The notes beneath the pieces are model-generated. The model was not told the origin of the DNA and did no database searches. It worked only from the letters and a program-made list of their open reading frames with translations. A stretch of DNA of 19,843 nucleotides from JBBRHH01 sp038222915 (lineage in GTDB: Bacteria; Planctomycetota; Phycisphaerae; Tepidisphaerales; Tepidisphaeraceae): contig JBBRHH010000039.1 in assembly GCA_038222915.1 (NCBI GenBank), positions 1 to 19,843 on the forward strand, written 5' to 3'. A program made the position numbers and the translations under genes. The first letter of the stretch is position 1, and every line of letters starts with the position of its first letter. Of the stretch, positions 14,349-19,843 are shown piece after piece.

Positions 14349-16586
14349 TTACTTCCCAACCTTCAGTTCATCCAATTCCTTCACCGTCCAACTCGCCTCG
14401 CGGCCTTCGGTTTCTTTGCGGGCCTTTGCTACGTCGGCGGGTTCGATGATGGGGGCGTTGTTGCCCCAACTGTTGCGGGCGTAGTTGAGGGCGGAGGCGA
14501 TCCATTCGTCGTCGGCGGCGGAGAGGCCGGGCATTTGGCCGGGATAGTTTTTGCCGTTGAGTTCACCCATGAAACCATAGAGGACGATCCGCGGCGGGCG
14601 GGCTTTGTCTGCGAGGAGCCGCTTGGATCCCTTAAGGGGCGGCCCGAGCATCTGACCTGGTGCATCGGGGACGGGCGCACCAACACCGTCCGGGCCATGG
14701 CAGGAGATGCAGGAGCTGAGGTAGATCTCCTTGCCCTTCATGACAATCTCGGCCTTTTTGGCGTCGGCCAGTTTCTGGGCCTTGTCCTTTTCTTCCTGCT
14801 TGCGCTTTTCCTCAACGACGTCGCGCCACGCTTTGACGACTTCGCGAACGGTCGGATAATTCTTGTTTGACGCGATCGCGGCGTCAGCCAGTTGGTCGGC
14901 GTTTTCCACCTTCATGCGAAAGTTGGTCAATACATACTGAATGACCACGCTTGGATCCGGATCGTGCTCCAGCGGCTTGAGTGCGCTCAGGATCGCCGGA
15001 TCCTTGTCTTTTTCTTTCAGCCAATTCTCGCTGATGCGAACGGCGGCGAGACGGACTTTGGGATCACTGTCCTTGAGCTTTTCGGTGATGAGGTCCTTGT
15101 CGGCCGCATCCAGGCCTTCTAGCGTCCAGAGTGCGTGCATCCGACCGAGGACCGATGGACCGTTTCGTGCCAACTGCTGCAAGGCCCCTACCACGGATTT
15201 GTCGCCGCGGAGAATGATCAGCTTCTGGGCGGTGTCGCGCCACCAGCCGTTGGGGTGGGATAGATATTGCACCAACTCGGCGGGCTTTTGATCGAGCATG
15301 TGCGGCTGCGGGCCCGGCTTCATGCCATCATGTACAAGCCGATAAATCCGGCCCCGGCCTGTGTTCTTATCAAGATCGTACGCCTTCACCTGCTTGCGAA
15401 GATAAGAGCCCTCCTTCACCCACGATCCTTCCTGGATGATGCCGCGGTACATATCGCAAATGTAGAGGCAGCCGTCGGGGCCGGTGGCGGAATTGACGGG
15501 GCGAAAGTTGGGATCGGTGGAGGCGATGAACTCTGACTTGTCGTAGGCGTTGTTGAGGATCGTCTTACCGCCAACGACAGTGACCTTGGCGCGGCGGATC
15601 AGCCGCCCCACTGGCTCGCACAGTAGAAAATCGCCGTAGAGATCCTGCGGGAGGTGATCGCCGCGGAAAATGCTTTGGCCGCAGCAGCCAGTGAAATGGT
15701 TGAGGGTGACGTTGGGGCGAAGACGGTTTGGGCCGCCTTCGACGTCGGGCATATGGCAGATTGGCCAGCACTCGGTGAAGCCGTTGCTCAGCTCATTGGG
15801 CAGTTCGATCTTCCCGTAGATGATCGGCTGCTGAAAACTGAAGGCGGGCTGCTCAAACCCGGCCGACGAATAATACATCTTGCCCACATCGTCCTGCGAA
15901 AGGCCCCACTGGGCGAAACGGGAATAGATCCCCTCCGACTCGAGCTTGCCGCGCGTGTATCGGAACCGTGTGCCGCCGCTCGTGTCGTACATCCAGTTAT
16001 CGAGATTCCAGATCAAGCCGCTGGGTTGATGCTCCAGATTCTGGCCCCGGCCGTTTCCTTTGTAGAACTGTGTCTTTTCGTCGGCGACGCCATCGCCCTT
16101 CGTGTCGCGATAGCAGTAAAGGTCGGTCGTGTTGGTTTCGTTGATCAACACGCGATCGTCGAGCGGCAAAATCATCCGCGGCAGCAGCAGTTTGTCCGCG
16201 AAGACTGTGTGCTTGTCGTAATGGCCATCGCCCTTGGTGTCTTCCAGACGAAGGACCTGGCTCACGCGCTCATCCCATTTCTTATCGTCAATGTCGCGCA
16301 TGTACGTGCGCATCTCCGCGACGTACATCCGGCCATTGCCGTCCCAGGCGATGGCAACAGGGGCGTCGACAATCGGTTCACTCGCGATCAGTTCCAGGTG
16401 ATATCCCTCAGGAAGCTTCATGGAGGCAATGGTCTCTTCCGGAGAGCGAAACACGGCGTCAGCGCGGGTGGCCGGGCCGGTGGTGGGCTTTTCGTTGGCG
16501 GCGCGGGCCGGGATGGAGGCAAGGCCGAAGCCCAACAGTACTGCACCGGCGATTGATCCGACAAAAGATGATTTACGCAAGCCCAT
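14349..16586 (-). CDS. Secreted PVC-type beta-propeller, HEAT-repeat and cytochrome c protein
   Basis: The product has 745 residues. A signal peptide (SFVGSIAGAVLLGFGLAS, then cleavage after ARA near 29) exports it. The body begins LPEGYHLELIASEPIVDAP, the usual opening of the planctomycete/verrucomicrobial membrane-bound dehydrogenase-type beta-propeller, with GNGRMYVAEMRTYMRD and repeated DTKGDG loops. A HEAT-like helical part follows (about 440-580), then a charged helix and a C-terminal cytochrome c domain with the haem motif CISCH at 626-630 and a probable axial Met in PGQMPGL (M685). Such proteins are assumed to act in periplasmic electron transfer or sugar oxidation; the substrate is not known. 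The start is unclear: GGAGG touches the ATG at 16586, too close to serve it, but stands 6 bases from an in-frame TTG at 16580. The gene is divergent from the lipoprotein gene. Confidence 0.92.
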   Translation of the reverse strand: MGLRKSSFVGSIAGAVLLGFGLASIPARAANEKPTTGPATRADAVFRSPEETIASMKLPEGYHLELIASEPIVDAPVAIAWDGNGRMYVAEMRTYMRDIDDKKWDERVSQVLRLEDTKGDGHYDKHTVFADKLLLPRMILPLDDRVLINETNTTDLYCYRDTKGDGVADEKTQFYKGNGRGQNLEHQPSGLIWNLDNWMYDTSGGTRFRYTRGKLESEGIYSRFAQWGLSQDDVGKMYYSSAGFEQPAFSFQQPIIYGKIELPNELSNGFTECWPICHMPDVEGGPNRLRPNVTLNHFTGCCGQSIFRGDHLPQDLYGDFLLCEPVGRLIRRAKVTVVGGKTILNNAYDKSEFIASTDPNFRPVNSATGPDGCLYICDMYRGIIQEGSWVKEGSYLRKQVKAYDLDKNTGRGRIYRLVHDGMKPGPQPHMLDQKPAELVQYLSHPNGWWRDTAQKLIILRGDKSVVGALQQLARNGPSVLGRMHALWTLEGLDAADKDLITEKLKDSDPKVRLAAVRISENWLKEKDKDPAILSALKPLEHDPDPSVVIQYVLTNFRMKVENADQLADAAIASNKNYPTVREVVKAWRDVVEEKRKQEEKDKAQKLADAKKAEIVMKGKEIYLSSCISCHGPDGVGAPVPDAPGQMLGPPLKGSKRLLADKARPPRIVLYGFMGELNGKNYPGQMPGLSAADDEWIASALNYARNSWGNNAPIIEPADVAKARKETEGREASWTVKELDELKVGK

Positions 16587-16591
16587 CCTCC
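16587..16591 (-). promoter_or_regulatory. Ribosome binding site with unusual position
   Basis: GGAGG directly abuts the ATG at 16586. Its spacing is normal (6 bases) for the TTG at 16580, which would give a protein beginning MRKSSFVG and still a complete signal peptide. This favours the TTG as the real start. Confidence 0.6.
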
Positions 16592-16664
16592 AGTTGATGC
16601 TTCGACAACTCTCGACGCTGCCCCAGTCTACGTTTACACCGAGCTTACGGCCGTCGTTGCGTGT

Positions 16665-16693
16665 TTGACACCCTCCCCCCTCCCACCTACATT
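16665..16693 (+). promoter_or_regulatory. Sigma-70-type promoter placing the transcript start at the lipoprotein ATG
   Basis: A perfect TTGACA (16665-16670) is followed after exactly 17 bases by TACATT (16688-16693, four of six matches to the -10 consensus). The expected transcript start, about 7 bases past the -10 box, falls at 16700, which is the first base of the lipoprotein start codon. No ribosome binding site precedes that ATG, which agrees with a leaderless message. The other 113-base divergent sequence shows no convincing promoter for the minus-strand gene. Confidence 0.6.
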
Positions 16694-16699
16694 TCGGCC

Positions 16700-17245
16700 A
16701 TGCGCCTGCTCGTCGTTCTAACCGCCCTGCTTCTTGCCGGTTGCTCGCAAACCTCCCTCCTCAAGCGCAGTCCTCTTGAAGCGGAAATGTTTGGCCCTTC
16801 GGAGATGAGCATTCATTCCTTCACGCAGTTGAAGGATTGGACCGGCAGCGGCGGCGGCCCGGACGGCGTCGAGGCGATGGTTGAGTTTGACGATCAGTTC
16901 GGCGATCCGACCAAGGCGGCCGGGACATTTGTATTTGAGCTGTACGACTATCACCGGGCCGACCCGGAGCCGCGCGGCGTGCGGCTTGCCTATTGGGAAG
17001 CGTCCATTGTCAGCCTGGAAGATCAGCGAATCCGCTGGAACCGCATCTCGCGGACCTACAGCTTTCAGCTCGCGTTTCCGGATGCGTCCATCAATCACAG
17101 CTATGTGTTGAGCGCCCAATTCCAGTCCACCAGTGGCGGCCGACTCTGGTCGCAGATCATCCTGCCAGCCGTGGAGGAGGATAAAAGTGCAACCAAGCCC
17201 TCCACCAAACCCTCCCTGCCCATCAGCGGCGCTCTTATCCCTTGA
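16700..17245 (+). CDS. Small lipoprotein of unknown function
   Basis: The product has 181 residues. The N-terminus MRLLVVLTALLLAGC is a lipoprotein signal with lipobox LAGC and lipidated Cys15, so the protein should be anchored in the membrane on the outer face. The rest is beta-rich: VEAMVEFDDQFGDPTKAAG, then TFVFELYDYHRAD, and later HSYVLSAQFQSTSGGRLWSQ, which looks like one beta-sandwich; the tail is rich in Lys, Ser and Pro. I do not recognise the family. The start at 16700 is chosen because it opens the signal peptide; a GTG at 16661 in the same frame would place 13 unrelated residues before it. No ribosome binding site is seen. The 3' end overlaps the sugar-kinase gene by 59 bases. Confidence 0.85.
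   Translation: MRLLVVLTALLLAGCSQTSLLKRSPLEAEMFGPSEMSIHSFTQLKDWTGSGGGPDGVEAMVEFDDQFGDPTKAAGTFVFELYDYHRADPEPRGVRLAYWEASIVSLEDQRIRWNRISRTYSFQLAFPDASINHSYVLSAQFQSTSGGRLWSQIILPAVEEDKSATKPSTKPSLPISGALIP
17173..17180 (+). promoter_or_regulatory. Ribosome binding site that fixes the sugar-kinase GTG start
   Basis: GGAGGAGG inside the lipoprotein coding sequence lies 6 bases before the GTG at 17187. It is the strongest such site in this part of the window. It supports the GTG over the upstream ATG at 17133, which would begin far inside the lipoprotein gene. Confidence 0.8.
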
Positions 17246-18704
17246 CCCGGTTCCGACGCTGCTGGCGCGACTGCGCCGGGAACTGGGCGCGGACTTTGAT
17301 TTCTCAAAACCCATTCGTGTCAGCCGTGCCCCTGGCCGGCTAGATGTCATGGGCGGGATCGCCGACTACACCGGCTCGATGGTTTGTGAGATGACGCTGG
17401 ACCGTGCGGCGGCCGTCGCCCTGCAGGAACGATCCGACCGGCAGATCCAGATATTCTCATTTAACCTTCTCGACGCGCACCTTCCGTTTACCTTTCGCAT
17501 TCCGATGGAGGCGCTCGCCAGCAACTCCATTGCGGATCTGCGCCGCGAGTTCAATGAGGCGCTGCCGCAGTCGGCCGGGGCACCGCGCCGGTGGGCGGGG
17601 TATATCGCCGGGTGTCTTGCGATGTTCCACAGGTGTGGGCTGACAGACTTGCTGGATCCACTTTTTCCGGGGATGAATATCGCCCTCTATTCGACGGTGC
17701 CGCTGGCGGCGGGCGTCAGCTCGTCGGCCGCGATTGAGGTGGCGACGATGATGAACCTCGTCGACCATTTCAACGCCCGCTGGCGGATCGATGCGATGGA
17801 GCTGGCGTCACTTTGCCAGAAGGTGGAGAACCAGATCGTGGGTGCTCCCTGCGGAATCATGGATCAGGCGACAAGCTGCGCGGGTGAGGCCGATTCATTT
17901 TTCCGGATGCTTTGCCAACCGCATCAGGTGCTTCCGCCGTTGACGCTGCCCGCGGGGATGCGCGTGGTGGGGATCAATTCCAACGTGAAACATTCGGTGG
18001 CGACGGGGCAGTATCCAATCACACGCTGCGCGGCGTTCATGGCGCATGCGATAATCCTCGCGAAGATGCGCCAGATGGGACAGGCCGCGAATCGAACATT
18101 GGAGCGTGATCCGATGAACGGGTATCTCGCCAACCTCGATCCGGAAGACTACAAGCGCTTCTTTCGGCCCTATCTTCCCGACGCGGTTTCTGGAGCCGAC
18201 TTTATTGCCAAGTACGGCACCACCATCGACGGCGCAACTATTGTAGATCCAACGAAAACCTACGCCGTGCAGCACGCGGCCGACCATCATGTCCTCGAGG
18301 CGATGCGGGTGCGGAACTTTGTGGAGTTTGTTGAAGAGGCAGCGCAGCATCCGCATGGAACTATCGCACAGGGGCTGCCGATGGATAAGGCCGGGCACCT
18401 GATGTACGCGTCGCATCTTTCATATACGAACGATACGTTTCTGGGGGCCGACGAGTGCGACCTGCTGGTCAAGCTGGTGCGGGAGCGGGAGAAGAAAGGG
18501 TTGTACGGCGCGAAGATCACCGGAGCCGGCCAGGGCGGTACGGTGGCGGTGCTTGCGGATACGACCGAATCTTCAACGCGGGCGATCGAGGAGGTGATGC
18601 GCGAGTATCAGGCGCAGACCGGCAATCGGCCGGAGGTATTTTTGAAATCCAGCCCGGGCGCGTGGCGGGTCGGGACGAGCAACGCGACAGACGGGGCGAC
18701 GTAA
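17187..18704 (+). CDS. GHMP sugar kinase, L-arabinokinase/galactokinase-like
   Basis: The product has 505 residues from a GTG start. Sugar kinase motifs are all present: PGRLDVMGGIADYTG at 49-63, the ATP loop PLAAGVSSSAA at 172-182, the catalytic-type CGIMDQ with Asp226, and the C-terminal ITGAGQGGT at 444-452. Galactokinases have GEHTDY in the first motif; here it is GGIADY, as in the kinase domain of plant L-arabinokinase. LCQKVENQIVGAPCGIMDQ and LYGAKITGAGQGG also follow that plant domain closely. The likely reaction is ATP-dependent C1 phosphorylation of a sugar such as L-arabinose or galactose in the cytoplasm. The plant enzyme has an extra N-terminal glycosyltransferase-like part that is absent here. 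The gene overlaps the lipoprotein gene by 59 bases, so both are probably on one message. The substrate is inferred by resemblance only. Confidence 0.9.
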   Translation: MQPSPPPNPPCPSAALLSLDPVPTLLARLRRELGADFDFSKPIRVSRAPGRLDVMGGIADYTGSMVCEMTLDRAAAVALQERSDRQIQIFSFNLLDAHLPFTFRIPMEALASNSIADLRREFNEALPQSAGAPRRWAGYIAGCLAMFHRCGLTDLLDPLFPGMNIALYSTVPLAAGVSSSAAIEVATMMNLVDHFNARWRIDAMELASLCQKVENQIVGAPCGIMDQATSCAGEADSFFRMLCQPHQVLPPLTLPAGMRVVGINSNVKHSVATGQYPITRCAAFMAHAIILAKMRQMGQAANRTLERDPMNGYLANLDPEDYKRFFRPYLPDAVSGADFIAKYGTTIDGATIVDPTKTYAVQHAADHHVLEAMRVRNFVEFVEEAAQHPHGTIAQGLPMDKAGHLMYASHLSYTNDTFLGADECDLLVKLVREREKKGLYGAKITGAGQGGTVAVLADTTESSTRAIEEVMREYQAQTGNRPEVFLKSSPGAWRVGTSNATDGAT

Positions 18705-18737
18705 CGAAAGGCGTAGTCACTTCACCGAAGGGAACAC

Positions 18738-19843
18738 ATGCACCCGCGCTTCGCAATCCGGCTTTCGGTTCTTTCACTTCTGGTGTTCGTGAGCCAGTCT
18801 GTTCGTGCGGCCGACGCCGCGCCGCACACTCTGTGGCTGGAAGCCGAGTTCTTCTCACCGCTGCATGGGGCCAATTTTTCCTATCAAAAGGAAGACAAGA
18901 CGACGAAGGGCTCGTGGTCGGTGTCCGGGCCGGGGGTTGCGCCCGAGTGGACGCAGGGCGGCGAGAGCGAATGGATGAGCATCGCCGCGCGGGCCGATGA
19001 GCCGGCGGAGTTGATGGTGAGCCGCGAGACCGAAGTGCCGGCCGCCGGACAGTACACACTCTGGGTGCGCTACGCCGACTATCGCAACAAGAAGGAGTCG
19101 TTTGGAATACGTGTAAAGCAGGGTGAAAAGACGTTTTCGCATGTCTTCGGGGAAGCGGCCGTGGTGGATGAACTGGATCCGATGAAACTGCTGTGGGACT
19201 GGTCGTTCGGCTGGGACCATGTTGCAGTTGATCTGACCAAAGGCGCCGCCCGTGTCGAGATTTATACGACCGGGCCAACCGAAGCCCGGCGACAGATCGA
19301 CTGCATCTGCCTGACGACCGATGCAACCTATCAACCCGCCGGAAGAGAGAAACCGGATTCACCCGCCTGGGCGCTTTTGCGGCAGATGCGCCAGTCACGC
19401 ATTAAAGGAGAAGAATCGCTTGCAGCGCCAGCGACCGCGCCAATTCCCAAGGCCTGGAGAATCACCGAGGGTTCACCGGCGTTTATCTGGAATACCAGCG
19501 CGGCTTTTCTGGATGAACTCAAACGGCCCGCGGATCAGGCGCGGTTGGATTGGCCGTTCTCGATCGATACTTCGCTGCAGAAGTTGTTTCTGGAAACGTT
19601 TCGCGGGAAGGAGCTGGCGGTTTACAGTGACGCGCTAAGCGGCGTTTGTCCGCATGTGTCGAACTACCCGGCCAACTTCGGCGACAAGTCGTCTTTTCTG
19701 GACTGGCTTGATCGGCACAAGGATCGGAGATTCGGCATCCTGTTAAATTACGGAACGCCCAACTGGGCGAAGGACACGAAAGACGCCGACAAGGTCGCGG
19801 TCCATGAGAATCTCAAAAAGCGGTCGAGCAACTTTGTCGGGTA
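18738..19843 (+). CDS. Large exported protein of unknown function, cut by window end
   Basis: The frame is open from the ATG at 18738 to the window end, giving 368 residues; the stop is outside. GAAGGGA lies just upstream and supports the start. A signal peptide (FAIRLSVLSLLVFVSQSVRA, cleavage near residue 24) is followed by a beta-rich domain: HTLWLEAEFFSPLHGANFSY, later YTLWVRYADYRNKKESFGIR, then WDHVAVDLTKGAARVEIYTT and RRQIDCICLTTDATYQP near 210. This layout resembles carbohydrate-binding-type beta-sandwich modules in exported PVC proteins. After a linker, a segment with WNTSAAFLDELKRPADQARLD and ILLNYGTPNWAKDTKD begins another domain that I cannot name. It starts 33 bases after the sugar-kinase gene on the same strand and may belong to the same operon. 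Confidence 0.8.
   Translation, partial: MHPRFAIRLSVLSLLVFVSQSVRAADAAPHTLWLEAEFFSPLHGANFSYQKEDKTTKGSWSVSGPGVAPEWTQGGESEWMSIAARADEPAELMVSRETEVPAAGQYTLWVRYADYRNKKESFGIRVKQGEKTFSHVFGEAAVVDELDPMKLLWDWSFGWDHVAVDLTKGAARVEIYTTGPTEARRQIDCICLTTDATYQPAGREKPDSPAWALLRQMRQSRIKGEESLAAPATAPIPKAWRITEGSPAFIWNTSAAFLDELKRPADQARLDWPFSIDTSLQKLFLETFRGKELAVYSDALSGVCPHVSNYPANFGDKSSFLDWLDRHKDRRFGILLNYGTPNWAKDTKDADKVAVHENLKKRSSNFVG

Noticed and set aside
12958..14484. Plus-strand open frame (508 codons) opposite moxR
   Set aside because: The minus strand has a complete MoxR ATPase with all motifs; the plus frame has none.

Overview
The window is GC-rich DNA that looks like a member of the Planctomycetota or a close PVC relative. 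The signs are a secreted PVC-type beta-propeller/cytochrome c protein, a MoxR–DUF58–BatA-like–VWA operon with a giant DUF4175-like protein and prenyltransferase-repeat proteins, and long exported proteins of unknown function. I see no rRNA, tRNA, insertion sequence or CRISPR array. Codon and base use look even across the window.

Minus strand, read from right to left. A secreted propeller–HEAT–cytochrome c protein (14349-16586) comes first, followed by a possible terminator. Next is a tightly packed gene train: MoxR ATPase (13081-14187), a HEPN-like protein (12589-13074), a small BolA-like protein (12338-12592, overlapping the previous gene by ATGA), a DUF58 protein (11402-12331), a BatA-like membrane protein (8984-11374), a VWA plus glutamine-amidotransferase-like membrane protein (6467-8956), a 1602-residue DUF4175-like membrane protein with a nested GDPKS repeat (1584-6392), and two tandem exported prenyltransferase-repeat proteins (336-1475, and 1-303 which is cut by the window edge). 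Gaps are 6, -4, 6, 27, 27, 74, 108 and 32 bases. The two longest gaps inside the train hold strong inverted repeats.

Plus strand. Across a 113-base divergent region lie a small lipoprotein (16700-17245), a GHMP sugar kinase that resembles the kinase domain of plant L-arabinokinase (17187-18704), and the start of a large exported protein (18738 to the window end). A consensus-like promoter is placed so that the lipoprotein message would begin at its own ATG.

How the genes may work together: MoxR AAA+ ATPases paired with DUF58/VWA proteins are generally thought to act as chaperone-like systems for protein complexes. Here the VWA proteins are joined by a very large membrane protein and by exported alpha/alpha-barrel proteins, so a cell-envelope role is likely, but the substrate is unknown. 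The least expected part is the HEPN-like/BolA-like pair placed between moxR and the DUF58 gene, two genes that are usually direct neighbours.
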